A DNA stretch of 64,000 nucleotides from CBFHND01 sp965657085 (GCA_965657085.1 CBFHND010000003.1:1-64000), one strand, 5' to 3'; positions 52,711-61,980 are shown, numbered from the stretch's first letter. The notes: generated by a model not told the origin, from the letters alone. Translations and numbers: made by a program.

Positions 52711-53934
52711 TCAGAAAAAGGCCTGCAGACCGGTCTGCGCGCGACCAAGGATCAGCGCGTGCACATCATGTGTGCCTTCATAGGTGTTCACGGTCTCAAG
52801 GTTCATCAAATGACGCATCACCTGGAATTCACCGGAAATGCCGTTGCCGCCATGCATGTCGCGGGCCATGCGCGCGATATCCAGCGCCTTGCCGCAATTG
52901 TTGCGCTTGACGATGGAAATCATCTCGGGCGCGGCCTTGGCCTCGTCCATCAGGCGGCCCACTTGCAAGGACCCTTGCAAGCCCAACGCGATCTCGGTCT
53001 GCATGTCGGCCAGTTTCTTCTGGAACAATTGCGTACCCGCCAGCGGTTTGTCGAACTGTTTGCGGTCCAACCCATATTGCCGCGCCGCGTGCCAGCAGAA
53101 CTCGGCGGCGCCCATGGCGCCCCAGCTGATGCCATAGCGCGCGCGGTTCAAACAGCCGAACGGCCCCTTGAGGCCCTGCACGTTGGGCAGCAGGGCGTCA
53201 TCCCCCACCTCCACGCCGTCCATGACAATTTCGCCCGTGATCGATGCCCGCAAAGACAGCTTGTTGGCAATCTTCGGTGCGCTCAGCCCTTTCATCCCGG
53301 CCTCAAGCACGAAGCCACGAATGCGCCCGCCGTGCTCTTCACTCTTGGCCCAGACCACAAAGACATCCGCGAAGGGTGCGTTCGAAATCCACATCTTGGA
53401 CCCCGTCAGCTTGTAACCCGTGGCAGTTTTTTCGGCGCGGGTCTTCATGCCGGCAGGATCCGACCCCGCATCGGGTTCCGTCAGGCCAAAACAGCCCACC
53501 CATTCGCCGCTCGCCAGCTTGGGCAGGTATTTCTTGCGCTGATCTTCGGAGCCGTAGGCATAGATCGGATACATCACGAGGCTCGATTGCACCGACATCA
53601 TTGAACGGTATCCGCTGTCGATGCGCTCGATCTCGCGGGCAACAAGACCGTAAGAGACATAGGACCCGCCCAAACCGCCATACTCCTCGGGGGTGGTCAC
53701 ACCCAAAAGACCCATCTCGCCCATCTCGGCAAAGATGCTCTTGTCCGCTGTCTCGTTCGCAAAGGCGTCGACAATGCGCGGCGCCAGCTTTTCGCTGGCA
53801 TAGGCCGCAGCGCTGGATTGGATCATCCGTTCATCTTCGCCGAGTTGATCGTTCAGGCGAAACGGGTCTGCCCAATCAAAACTGCCCAAGTCAGGCGCGT
53901 CCTTGGCTTTCAGGATTTTGCTTTCTGCGTTCAT
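52711..53934 (-). CDS. gcdH: glutaryl-CoA dehydrogenase
   Basis: GcdH oxidises and decarboxylates glutaryl-CoA to crotonyl-CoA in lysine/tryptophan degradation. The 407-residue flavoprotein has CFGLTEPDAGSDPAGMKTRA, the GcdH-like Arg in SYVSYGLVAREIERIDSGYR and the catalytic Glu in TYEGTHDVHALILGRA. The ATG at 53934 is the start; the frame stays open further upstream without coding character. It is divergent from a LysR gene, the usual GcdR arrangement. Confidence 0.95.
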   Translation of the reverse strand: MNAESKILKAKDAPDLGSFDWADPFRLNDQLGEDERMIQSSAAAYASEKLAPRIVDAFANETADKSIFAEMGEMGLLGVTTPEEYGGLGGSYVSYGLVAREIERIDSGYRSMMSVQSSLVMYPIYAYGSEDQRKKYLPKLASGEWVGCFGLTEPDAGSDPAGMKTRAEKTATGYKLTGSKMWISNAPFADVFVVWAKSEEHGGRIRGFVLEAGMKGLSAPKIANKLSLRASITGEIVMDGVEVGDDALLPNVQGLKGPFGCLNRARYGISWGAMGAAEFCWHAARQYGLDRKQFDKPLAGTQLFQKKLADMQTEIALGLQGSLQVGRLMDEAKAAPEMISIVKRNNCGKALDIARMARDMHGGNGISGEFQVMRHLMNLETVNTYEGTHDVHALILGRAQTGLQAFF

Positions 53935-54001
53935 CGGGCTGGTCCTTTTGCGATTCCTTGGTTGGGCGCAGTATTGCAAAGTTTCGGGCAAATCTCTAAC
54001 G

Positions 54002-54022
54002 ATGCTTTGTCCTGCAAAGCAT
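54002..54022. promoter_or_regulatory. inverted repeat, probable LysR binding site
   Basis: ATGCTTTG and CAAAGCAT are perfect 8-bp arms around 5 bases. The site lies between the divergent gcdH and LysR genes, 15 bases before the LysR start, and has a T-N11-A-like core. Probably bound by the adjacent LysR protein. Confidence 0.7.
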
Positions 54023-54037
54023 GAGTATTTATCATAG

Positions 54038-54931
54038 ATGATCGCGCCCCGCAGATACTTGCCTTCCACCGGCGCACTGCTGGCGTTCGAGGCAGTGGCA
54101 CGGCTTGGCACGGCAACTGCGGCAGCGACCGAATTGAATCTCACGCAAAGCGGTGTCAGTCGCCAGTTGCGCACGCTCGAAGACCACATCGGGGCCAAGC
54201 TGCTGCGGCGCGACGGACGTACCCTTGTCCTGACTCCGGCCGGACGAGCCTATGTCCGCGAGGTTCGGCAGGTCTTGCACCGGCTGGCTGCCGCATCCGT
54301 GGCCGCACGCACCAATCCCGACGGCGGGGTGCTGAACCTTGCCATCCTGCCTGCCTTTGGCATGCACTGGCTGGCCCCACGTCTTCAGGATTTTGCGCGT
54401 GCCCACCCCGAGGTCACAGTCAACCTCTCCACGCGGCTGGCGCCCTTTGATTTCAGAACGGAACGCTTTGATGCCGCGATCCACTTTGGTCGCGCGGATT
54501 GGCCGGGGGCCGACCACCTTGCGCTCATGTCTGAAACGGTGGTGCCGGTCTGTGCGCCCGGCACATTGCGCAACGCGGATGCAAAGGTGATCGCCGCACA
54601 ACCCTTGTTGCACCTGGAAACCCGCCCGCGCGGATGGGCGCGATGGCTGGCTGCGCAAGGGGTGCTTGATCCGTTGCCCGCAGGCATGATGTTCGATCAG
54701 TTTTCAACCATGGCGCAGGCGGCGATTCATGGCATGGGCATCGCCTTGCTGCCCACCTTCGTGGCCGATCCATACCTTGCCAGCGGACAGCTTGAACTGG
54801 CGACGACCCGAACAAGCGAAAGCATCGGCAGCTACTACCTGGTGTGGCCCAGCGACCGCGCTGACCTTGCCGCGCTGCAATCCTTTCGGGCCTGGATTGG
54901 CCAAAAAACCGATCCTTCGCCCCAAGACTGA
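54038..54931 (+). CDS. LysR-family transcriptional regulator (gcdH regulator)
   Basis: The 297-residue protein has the LysR HTH (ALLAFEAVARLGTATAAATE, LNLTQSGVSRQLRTLEDHI) and the two-lobed effector domain. It resembles GcvA/GcdR-type regulators. Divergence from gcdH with a perfect inverted repeat between them supports control of glutaryl-CoA degradation, possibly responding to glutarate. Its own ATG overlaps the end of the regulatory region. Confidence 0.92.
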   Translation: MIAPRRYLPSTGALLAFEAVARLGTATAAATELNLTQSGVSRQLRTLEDHIGAKLLRRDGRTLVLTPAGRAYVREVRQVLHRLAAASVAARTNPDGGVLNLAILPAFGMHWLAPRLQDFARAHPEVTVNLSTRLAPFDFRTERFDAAIHFGRADWPGADHLALMSETVVPVCAPGTLRNADAKVIAAQPLLHLETRPRGWARWLAAQGVLDPLPAGMMFDQFSTMAQAAIHGMGIALLPTFVADPYLASGQLELATTRTSESIGSYYLVWPSDRADLAALQSFRAWIGQKTDPSPQD

Positions 54932-55017
54932 CATGCGCTTGCCCAAATGATGCCACAAAGTATGGCTATCACACCAGTTGGTACACGGGTGGGGCCGGAC
55001 CTTACAGGAGCATCTTG

Positions 55018-55383
55018 ATGCTGCAAAACATGAAAAAACTGGCCTTCGCGGCCACTGTGACCGCTTTTGGCGCACAATCCGCCGCTGCCGAAGAGCACGT
55101 CGTTATTATCACCGGAAGCTCGTTCTTTCCCCAGGTAACCTACGTTGACCCGTCAGACACTGTGCGTTTCGTCAACGAGAGCAGTACCACACAATCGATC
55201 AACGGCCAGGACGGCAACTGGGAAGTGCTAAATATCCCCAATGGTGGTGCGGCCACGTTGACTATCGTTGAGGGCATGAAGAACCAGTACACCGGTGACG
55301 GTTTTACTTCGGCAGAAACCGGCGAAACCATCACACCCACTGGTTCTATCAGCTTCGCAAACCCGCCACTCGGCTCGATCTGA
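55018..55383 (+). CDS. small exported protein with cupredoxin-like fold
   Basis: The 121-residue protein has a signal peptide (residues 1-24, MLQNMKKLAFAATVTAFGAQ then SAAAEE). The mature part, EHVVIITGSSFFPQVTYVDP followed by SDTVRFVNESSTTQSI, recalls the first half of plastocyanin/azurin-like domains. The usual Cys-His-Met copper cluster near the C-terminus is absent; no Cys remains in the mature protein. CAGGAG lies nine bases upstream. Periplasmic; function unknown. Confidence 0.75.
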   Translation: MLQNMKKLAFAATVTAFGAQSAAAEEHVVIITGSSFFPQVTYVDPSDTVRFVNESSTTQSINGQDGNWEVLNIPNGGAATLTIVEGMKNQYTGDGFTSAETGETITPTGSISFANPPLGSI

Positions 55384-55389
55384 TTGGCT

Positions 55390-56106
55390 TCACAGCAGCC
55401 TATCTGCCCCGCCCGCATCCGCCGGCGGGGTTTCGGCGTTTGGGACCAACGGTTCGATCAGCTCGGGTCCGGACGCACGGTTGGAGTTCACGGCACGGTC
55501 CACCCTGTGCCAGACAAACGTATTCTCATCAGCGCCGGTCATCAAAGTGGCCGCGCCTTTGCCCGCCTCGCCCAGCCACAAAGGCAACTCTGACTGCTCA
55601 AGGATGACCGGCATCCGGTGATGAATTTGTGACATCGCCTTGTTGGCCGCAGTTGTCACAATGGCACAGGTGCGCATCGGGTCATCCCCTCGTGCCCAGT
55701 CTTGCCAAACGGCGGCAAATGCAATCGGCGCGCCATCATTGCGCGTTATGTACCAGGGCATTCGGTTGCCCGCCTCATCCTTGGTCCACTCATAAAAGCC
55801 GCTGGCCACGATCGCCGCCCGCCGTTCCCGGCAGGCCGCGCGAAAGGCGGGCTTTTCGGCAATGGTTTCAGCCCGCGCATTGATCAAAAGCGGCCCGTCA
55901 GACAGCGACTTGTACCAATGCGGAATGAACCCCCAACGCATTGCCACCAACTGTCGGCCCACACCTTCGGGGCTATGGATCACATGCACGGGATTGGTTG
56001 GACAGACGTTGTAGTTGGGGACCCGCGGCAGATCGTTCGCGGGCCTTGCGGCGAAAAGCTGCGCCATGGCATCCGTGGGCAGCGTGATGGCAAATCGTCC
56101 GCACAT
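55390..56106 (-). CDS. SRAP-domain DNA-protein crosslink protein (YedK/HMCES-like)
   Basis: The 238-residue protein begins MCGRFAITLP; Cys2 becomes the N-terminal nucleophile that forms a thiazolidine with abasic sites in single-stranded DNA. The other key residues are visible as Asn in LLINARAETI, Glu in VASGFYEWTK and His in QIHHRMPVIL. Length is normal. It protects abasic sites during replication. Converges with the exported cupredoxin-like gene. Confidence 0.95.
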   Translation of the reverse strand: MCGRFAITLPTDAMAQLFAARPANDLPRVPNYNVCPTNPVHVIHSPEGVGRQLVAMRWGFIPHWYKSLSDGPLLINARAETIAEKPAFRAACRERRAAIVASGFYEWTKDEAGNRMPWYITRNDGAPIAFAAVWQDWARGDDPMRTCAIVTTAANKAMSQIHHRMPVILEQSELPLWLGEAGKGAATLMTGADENTFVWHRVDRAVNSNRASGPELIEPLVPNAETPPADAGGADRLL

Positions 56107-56137
56107 GTCAAAACCTGCCTATGGTCGTTTGGGCAAA

Positions 56138-56164
56138 GGGGGGTCAGCCAACAGCCAGCCCCCC
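56138..56164 (-). terminator. possible terminator after the 5'-nucleotidase gene
   Basis: GGGGGG (56138-56143) and CCCCCC (56159-56164) can pair across 15 bases, with TTT following on the minus strand. It lies just past the nucleotidase stop. The long loop makes it weak. Confidence 0.35.
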
Positions 56165-56172
56165 ACCCGTGA

Positions 56173-57726
56173 TCATTTCACCTTAATTCGGCCATCGGTA
56201 TAGGGCGTGAACGGGCCGTTGGCCGCAAGGAACTCGGCAGTGACATCGGCAAGGTCAGGGCCGAAGTCATAGGCGTTCTGCGCGCTCTGGAACATCTTGT
56301 AGCCGTCACCACCGTTGCGGACGTAGTTGTTGGACACCACGCCATAGGTCTTGGCCGCGTCGATGGGCGCACCCCCCACCATCACGTCGGAAATCCGGCT
56401 GCCGGCGGGCTGGCTGGGATCAACGGTATAGGTCATGCCGGCCACTTGCGGGAAGCGGCCTGCGCCCTCTTCCATCTGGCTCACGCCGTTCTCAAGTGCT
56501 TCGAGCACGGTGGCCCCGGGCACCTCGAATGTGGACAGCGTGTTCTGGAACGGAAGCACCGTCAGGACCTCACCCATGGTCACGGGGCCTGCATCGATCG
56601 AAGCGCGGATACCACCGCCGTTCTGAATGGCGATCTCGATACCCTGATCCTTGACCCGGTCCAGCATGGCATCGGCGATGAGCGATCCCATCGAACATTC
56701 CATCGCGCGGCACACCGAACGGTCGCCCCCGATCTCGGTCGCGGCCTCTGCCACCACGCGGTTGCGGATCTCTTCCAGCGGTGCCGCCGCTTCCTTGATC
56801 CGGGCCACTGTGTCACCATCCTCGGTCACGCTGCCATCGATGACCAGCGGCTCGCCCTTGGCTTCGACGATTTCGCCCGCGTCATTGAAGGTCACGTTCA
56901 ACTCACCCAGGAACTTGCCATAGGCATAGGCCTGCACGATGGCCGTGTCGCCCACCATCGTTGGGTACGGACCCGCCGCGCGATCGCTGGTGTTGCTGAG
57001 CAGGGTGTTGGAGTGCCCACCGACGATCACGTCGACACCCGTGGTGGCCGCTGCCACACGCTGGTCCACCGTGTAGCCCGAGTGCGACAGAACGATAATC
57101 TTGTTCACGCCCATCGCCGTCAGCTTGTCCACCTCGCCCTGCACCGCAGCGACAGGATCGGAAAAACTGATGTTGGGGCCGGGGCTGGCCAGTTCATGGG
57201 TGTCTTCGGGCGTCAGGCCAATGAGGCCCAGCTTTTCGCCGCCACGCTCGATCACCACGGATTTCGGCAGTTTTTCTGCCAGCAGCGGCTCGCGCGAAAC
57301 ATCGGCATTCGACATCAGGACCGGGAAATTCACCGCATCCATAAAGCCGCGCAGAACCTCGGGGCCATCGTCGAATTCGTGGTTGCCCACGGTCATCGCG
57401 TCATAACCCAACTTGTTCATCATCTCGGCGGCCAGCTTGCCCTTGTAGTAGGTGTAAAACAGCGTGCCTTGAAACTGGTCGCCCCCATCCACGAGGATCG
57501 CGTTGTTCGACCGTGCACGCGCATCCGCGATGGCCGTGACCAACCGCGCTGATCCGCCAAAGCATTTGCCCTCGGCATTGTCCTCGGCGTTGCATCCGCT
57601 GTCGTATTTGTTGATCGGCTCAAAGCGCGCGTGAAAATCGTTGGTGTGCAGGATGGTCAGCGTGTAATCCGCCATCGCCGTGCCCGCCGTCAGTGCAAGT
57701 GCGGCGGCGGTCTGTGTCAAACGCAA
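56173..57726 (-). CDS. periplasmic 5'-nucleotidase/UDP-sugar hydrolase family protein
   Basis: The product has a signal peptide (AAALALTAGTAMA), a calcineurin-like metallophosphatase domain (about 20-290: TILHTNDFHARFEP, VDGGDQFQGTLFYTYYKG, VGNHEFDDGP, VGGHSNTLLS) and a C-terminal nucleotidase domain (about 320-510, IAIQNGGGIRASIDAG). It releases nucleoside and phosphate in the periplasm. No ATG fits: the first usable codon is the TTG at 57726, preceded by a G-rich SD; a CTG four codons upstream is an alternative. The nominal length is 517 residues. Confidence 0.93.
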   Translation of the reverse strand: MRLTQTAAALALTAGTAMADYTLTILHTNDFHARFEPINKYDSGCNAEDNAEGKCFGGSARLVTAIADARARSNNAILVDGGDQFQGTLFYTYYKGKLAAEMMNKLGYDAMTVGNHEFDDGPEVLRGFMDAVNFPVLMSNADVSREPLLAEKLPKSVVIERGGEKLGLIGLTPEDTHELASPGPNISFSDPVAAVQGEVDKLTAMGVNKIIVLSHSGYTVDQRVAAATTGVDVIVGGHSNTLLSNTSDRAAGPYPTMVGDTAIVQAYAYGKFLGELNVTFNDAGEIVEAKGEPLVIDGSVTEDGDTVARIKEAAAPLEEIRNRVVAEAATEIGGDRSVCRAMECSMGSLIADAMLDRVKDQGIEIAIQNGGGIRASIDAGPVTMGEVLTVLPFQNTLSTFEVPGATVLEALENGVSQMEEGAGRFPQVAGMTYTVDPSQPAGSRISDVMVGGAPIDAAKTYGVVSNNYVRNGGDGYKMFQSAQNAYDFGPDLADVTAEFLAANGPFTPYTDGRIKVK

Positions 57727-57877
57727 AAGTATCTTCAGCCCCCCTCTGGTTGAAATCTATGTCCACTCTGGCCCCACCGCCTTCCAGAGTCAAAAGCTCA
57801 AGGCCCATGATGGCCAGATGATGTATGGGCACGTCGCCTGCTTGACCACACACTGAGCACAGGGCATCACGGGCCAC

Positions 57878-58216
57878 ATGATGATTTACAAGATTTTCCG
57901 CGACGCTGAATGGCGTATGCTGCGCGAAAACGGGCAGACCCAAGGCGCACCCATCGACGTGACCGATGGCTACGTTCATTTTTCGACCATTGAACAGTCC
58001 ACTGAAACCGCCGCCAAGCATTTCGCAGGCGAAGACAACCTGTGGCTTCTGGGCGTCGAGGCGGAGCCTCTGGGCGACGATCTCAAATGGGAAACATCCC
58101 GGGGCGGCGCCCTGTTTCCGCATCTCTATCGCGACTTGCGCCTGACGGACGTGGCATGGGCCCAGCCCCTGCCCCTGACGGATGGCGCACATCAATTTCC
58201 AGCAGGCCTGACATGA
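57878..58216 (+). CDS. DUF952-family protein
   Basis: The 112-residue protein starts MMIYKIFRDAEWRMLRENGQ and has TDGYVHFSTIEQSTETAAKH with GGALFPHLYRDLRLTD, the DUF952 pattern. These proteins are structurally like ADP-ribosyl-binding or transferase folds, and their function is unknown. It overlaps the DUF1330 gene by four bases. A three-gene run leads to pyrD. Confidence 0.9.
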   Translation: MMIYKIFRDAEWRMLRENGQTQGAPIDVTDGYVHFSTIEQSTETAAKHFAGEDNLWLLGVEAEPLGDDLKWETSRGGALFPHLYRDLRLTDVAWAQPLPLTDGAHQFPAGLT

Positions 58217-58647
58217 CAGACAGCTTCATCGACCCCACCCGCGCGCAGTTCGACGCCTTCAAGGGCCTCGACCGTGACCACCCTATCGAGATGGTCAACC
58301 TCGTGCGGCTGCACGACGAGGCGCGGTATCCGAACGATCATGCCTTGGCCGGGGACAAACTGACCGGGGCAGAAGCGTATGCCAACTATGGCCGTGAAAC
58401 GGCGCCAGTCCTGCAAAAGGTTGGGGGCAGCATCCTGTGGCGCGGCAAATTCCAGACGGCGTTGATCGGTCCGGAGGACGAGGCATGGGATGCCATGTTC
58501 ATCGCCCGCTATCCGAACGCCCATGCCTTTCTGGCAATGGTGTCCGATCCCGACTACCAGGTTGCGGTGGTGCATCGGCAGGCTGCGGTCGCCACCTCGC
58601 GGCTGATCCGCTCAGCACCGGCTGATGGCGGGGCCGCTTTCGGATGA
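58213..58647 (+). CDS. DUF1330-family (dimeric alpha-beta barrel) protein
   Basis: The 144-residue protein contains IEMVNLVRLHDEARYPNDHA, KVGGSILWRGKFQTALIG and FIARYPNAHAFLAMVSDPDY, which fit the DUF1330 ferredoxin-like dimer family. Role unknown. It overlaps DUF952 upstream and pyrD downstream by four bases each. Confidence 0.88.
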   Translation: MTDSFIDPTRAQFDAFKGLDRDHPIEMVNLVRLHDEARYPNDHALAGDKLTGAEAYANYGRETAPVLQKVGGSILWRGKFQTALIGPEDEAWDAMFIARYPNAHAFLAMVSDPDYQVAVVHRQAAVATSRLIRSAPADGGAAFG

Positions 58648-59687
58648 AGCGCCTGATCGAACAGATTGGCATGGGGGCGATGCGCAGCCTCGACCCTGAA
58701 CGCGCCCACGCGGTGGCCCTGATGGCCTTGCACACGCCCTTCGCCCCATTGCCCGGCCCGGTGCGCAGCGACCGGCTGGCCACACAGGTGGCAGGGCTTG
58801 ATCTGCCGAACCCAGTGGGTCTGGCCGCAGGCTTTGACAAGAACGCCACCGCCATCAGGCCGCTGATGCGCGCAGGCTTTGGCTTTATCGAAGTGGGGGC
58901 CGCCACCCCGCTGGCCCAGCCCGGCAATCCCAAACCGCGCCTCTTTCGCCTGCCGCAGGACCGCGCAGCGATCAACCGCTTCGGCTTTAACAATGACGGC
59001 GTGGATGCGATCACCGCCCGTTTGGCGCGCAAGCCTGCGGGCATCCCCGTTGGACTCAACCTCGGGGCCAACAAGCAAAGTGCCAATCGCGCCGAAGACT
59101 TCGCGCGGGTGCTACAAACCGCGCGCGACCATATCGACTTTGCCACCGTCAACGTCTCCTCGCCCAACACCGAGAAACTGCGCGACCTGCAAGGGCCTAT
59201 GGCGCTGGCCGCGCTGCTCGACGGGGTGATGCAGGTGCGTGGGCAGGTGCCTGTGTTCCTCAAGATCGCGCCGGACCTCACGGATCAGGACCTTGCCGAC
59301 ATCGTCAAGGTGGCGCAGGTCGCCCGTGTGGCCGCGATCATCGCCACAAACACAACCCTCGACCGCGACGGGTTGCGCAGCGTGCACAAGGATCAGGTGG
59401 GTGGTCTTTCAGGTGCCCCGCTCTTCGAAAAATCCACCCGCGTTCTGGCCAAGCTCAAGACGCTCACCGACATCCCTCTGATCGGTGTGGGTGGCATCTC
59501 CAACGCCCGCGATGCCTATGCCAAAATTCGTGCCGGGGCCTCTGCGGTGCAGCTGTATACGGGGTTGGTCTATGGCGGCCTCAGCCTTGCGGCTCGCATC
59601 GCCAAGGGCCTCGACGTTCTGCTGGAACAGGACGGGTTTGCCAATGTCGCCGATGCCGTCGGCACCGAGACACAAGACTGGCTCTAG
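58644..59687 (+). CDS. pyrD: quinone-dependent dihydroorotate dehydrogenase (class 2)
   Basis: PyrD oxidises dihydroorotate to orotate with electrons passed to quinone at the inner membrane. The 347-residue product has an amphipathic N-terminus, LDLPNPVGLAAGFDKNATAI, the catalytic Ser in VNVSSPNTEKLRDLQG, and the FMN-phosphate loops GVGGISNARDAYAKI and AVQLYTGLVYGG. Length is typical for class 2. Confidence 0.97.
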   Translation: MKRLIEQIGMGAMRSLDPERAHAVALMALHTPFAPLPGPVRSDRLATQVAGLDLPNPVGLAAGFDKNATAIRPLMRAGFGFIEVGAATPLAQPGNPKPRLFRLPQDRAAINRFGFNNDGVDAITARLARKPAGIPVGLNLGANKQSANRAEDFARVLQTARDHIDFATVNVSSPNTEKLRDLQGPMALAALLDGVMQVRGQVPVFLKIAPDLTDQDLADIVKVAQVARVAAIIATNTTLDRDGLRSVHKDQVGGLSGAPLFEKSTRVLAKLKTLTDIPLIGVGGISNARDAYAKIRAGASAVQLYTGLVYGGLSLAARIAKGLDVLLEQDGFANVADAVGTETQDWL

Positions 59688-59715
59688 CGTCTTCGACAAA
59701 ACAAACGCCGCAGGA

Positions 59716-61056
59716 TCAGGACGCGCCTGCGGATCGCTCCAACGCCGGGTATTTCCACCCCAGCGTCACACCACGTGCCGCAAAGGACACGAGCAGCGAC
59801 AGCCACAAGCCGTGGTTGCCAAGGATCGGTATAGCGATCCAGGCACATAGCACGTAGACCACGAAGCTCAGCGCCATCATGTTGCGCATGTCCCGCCCGC
59901 GCGTGGCCCCGATGAAAATGCCATCCAGCATCCACGCCGCACAGCCGACAAGCGGCGCGGCCACCATCCACGGCAGATACGCCCGCGCACTCGTCTGCAC
60001 ATCTGCGTCCTTGGCCATCACGTCGATCAGCCACGGCCCCACCAGCGCAAAGGCCAGTGCCATCACCACGCAAATGCCCAAGCCCCAGCCCGAGGTCAGC
60101 ATCGCACTGCGCCGCACCCGCTCAGGCTCGCGCCGCCCCACGGCCCGCGCGATCAGGGTTTCGGCGGCAAAGGCAAAACCGTCCATCGCGTAGGCGGTGA
60201 TATAGAGGAACTGCACCAGCACCTCGTTGGCGGCCAGCGTCACATCACCGAACCCCGCGCCGAGGAATACGAACGAGGTGAAAATGCCCATCAACAGCGC
60301 CGAGCGGATCAGGATATCGGTGTTCACCACCGCCATGCGGATAAGGCGCGCACGGTCGAAAACCCGCGACCAGTCGCGCCAGTCGGGCCGTGCAAAGGCC
60401 GACCGGCACAGCCACAGTCCAAGGCCTGCACCAAGAAACTCGGCGATCACCGTCGCCAGTGCCACGCCCTCCACGCCCCAGCCCAGCCCCAGCACGAACC
60501 ACAGATCGAGCAGGATGTTGGTGCCATTCATAACAAGCTGGACCCAGAACACGCCGCCTGTCCGCTCCATCGCCACCAGCCAGCCCGTGAGGGCAAAGAC
60601 CGCAATGGCCGCGGGCGCGGACCAGATGCGGATTGCCAGATAGTCGCGCGCGAGGTCTTCCACTTCGGGCGTCGCGGGCGAAAGCTCAAAGGCCCCCCAG
60701 AACAACACGCCCTGCAAGGTGATCAGCAAAAGCCCCCCTGCCCCCGCGATCATCAGCGCGCGGGTCAAAAGCGCCGACACTTCGGCGCTGTCACCGGCCC
60801 CTTCGGCCTGCCCCACCAACCCGACCGTGCCCATGCGCAAGAACCCGAAAATCCAGTAGATCGTCGTGAGGATGATGGCGCCCATGGCCACAGCGCCGAT
60901 CGGGGCGGCCTCGCCCATCTGGCCCACAACGCCCACATCCACCGCCCCAAGGATCGGAACCGTGGCGTTGGACAACACGATAGGCAAGGCAACCTTGAGA
61001 ACCCGGCGATGGGTGATCGGCGCGGGAACGCTTGGGGCCTGCGCGTTATCCGTCAC
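59716..61056 (-). CDS. MATE-family multidrug/toxin exporter
   Basis: The 446-residue protein has 12 predicted membrane helices in two similar halves; N-terminal VALPIVLSNATVPILGAVDV and PIGAVAMGAIILTTIYW match the DinF/MATE class. It exports organic compounds with Na+ or H+. It overlaps the thioesterase gene upstream by eleven bases, suggesting coexpression. Confidence 0.93.
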   Translation of the reverse strand: MTDNAQAPSVPAPITHRRVLKVALPIVLSNATVPILGAVDVGVVGQMGEAAPIGAVAMGAIILTTIYWIFGFLRMGTVGLVGQAEGAGDSAEVSALLTRALMIAGAGGLLLITLQGVLFWGAFELSPATPEVEDLARDYLAIRIWSAPAAIAVFALTGWLVAMERTGGVFWVQLVMNGTNILLDLWFVLGLGWGVEGVALATVIAEFLGAGLGLWLCRSAFARPDWRDWSRVFDRARLIRMAVVNTDILIRSALLMGIFTSFVFLGAGFGDVTLAANEVLVQFLYITAYAMDGFAFAAETLIARAVGRREPERVRRSAMLTSGWGLGICVVMALAFALVGPWLIDVMAKDADVQTSARAYLPWMVAAPLVGCAAWMLDGIFIGATRGRDMRNMMALSFVVYVLCAWIAIPILGNHGLWLSLLVSFAARGVTLGWKYPALERSAGAS

Positions 61057-61564
61057 GATTTTGCGGCATCAGGAAATGGCCGGTGGCCTGCGCGAACAGT
61101 CGGTCGCGGTTGTCTTGCCAGCCCTCGACGTGGACAGAAGCATAACGGCGTCCCGACCGATTGATCCGCGCCCGCGCATACCCATCACGTGGCAAGCCCG
61201 AACGCAGGTAGTCCACCGTAAAATCAATCGTTTTGGGCAAGCGCGGCATCGGCCCCGCCGCAAGAGTTTCAGGATCAAGCGCACCGGATTCCAAATCCTG
61301 CCATATGTGCGACCAACTGAGCGTGATAACCGCCGTGACCTCGAGAAAGGCCGCGGTGACGCCTCCATGAATGGCAGGCAACAAGGGGTTGCCGATCAAT
61401 TTCTTGTCGAACGGAAGCACAGCGGTCAGCTCATCGCCCCGGCGGTCGAATTCGACGCCGAGATACCGGATGTAAGGCACACCATCCACCAAGGCGCGCA
61501 AGGCCGCGTCGCGCCGTTTCTTGACTGTTTGCACAGGTTCGGGGGCTGGACGTTTTGCCATCAT
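61046..61564 (-). CDS. PaaI-type hot-dog thioesterase
   Basis: The 172-residue hot-dog protein contains AVLPFDKKLIGNPLLPAIHG with GVTAAFLEVTAVITL (PaaI-type active site around PAIHGG) and IDFTVDYLRSGLPRDGYARA. It hydrolyses acyl-CoA thioesters. It starts at the first of two ATGs, overlapping the stop of the neighbouring thioesterase by four bases. Two adjacent genes of this family suggest duplication. Confidence 0.9.
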   Translation of the reverse strand: MMAKRPAPEPVQTVKKRRDAALRALVDGVPYIRYLGVEFDRRGDELTAVLPFDKKLIGNPLLPAIHGGVTAAFLEVTAVITLSWSHIWQDLESGALDPETLAAGPMPRLPKTIDFTVDYLRSGLPRDGYARARINRSGRRYASVHVEGWQDNRDRLFAQATGHFLMPQNRDG

Positions 61565-61980
61565 TTGCCCTCAACCGTGAATGCACCCGCCGCCGTGGCC
61601 ACCGGGTTTTCCAGATCACCGTCGCTGGCCACCGCACGCACAAAGGCCGCGGTACGTGTCACGTGATAGCAGGTGGCGCGCGCGGTGACCGTCTGGCCGG
61701 GTTTGGCCGCGCGCATATAGTCGATGCGCAGATCGATGGTGGCCGTGCCGCCGGGGTTGCTGGGGTGGCTCATCACCGCAGCGCCGCAGCACGTATCCAT
61801 CAAGGCCGATACCGCGCCGCCATGGATCACTCCGGTTTCAGGGTCGCCCACCAGCTTTTCGGCGTAAGGCATCGTAATTTCGGCCACGCCATCTGTCAGT
61901 TCCGTCAGCACCATGCCAAGGTCTTGCGAATGGGGAATGGCCTCGATGAATTGTCGCGCCACTTGAACCTTGTCCACCAT
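61561..61980 (-). CDS. PaaI-type hot-dog thioesterase
   Basis: The 139-residue protein has the hot-dog motif PETGVIHGGAVSALMDTCCG and TIDLRIDYMRAAKPGQTVTA. It is a paralogue of the following thioesterase, with which it overlaps. Both are followed by the MATE exporter. The acyl group is unknown; PaaI-like enzymes act on phenylacetyl-type or short acyl-CoA. Confidence 0.92.
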   Translation of the reverse strand: MVDKVQVARQFIEAIPHSQDLGMVLTELTDGVAEITMPYAEKLVGDPETGVIHGGAVSALMDTCCGAAVMSHPSNPGGTATIDLRIDYMRAAKPGQTVTARATCYHVTRTAAFVRAVASDGDLENPVATAAGAFTVEGK

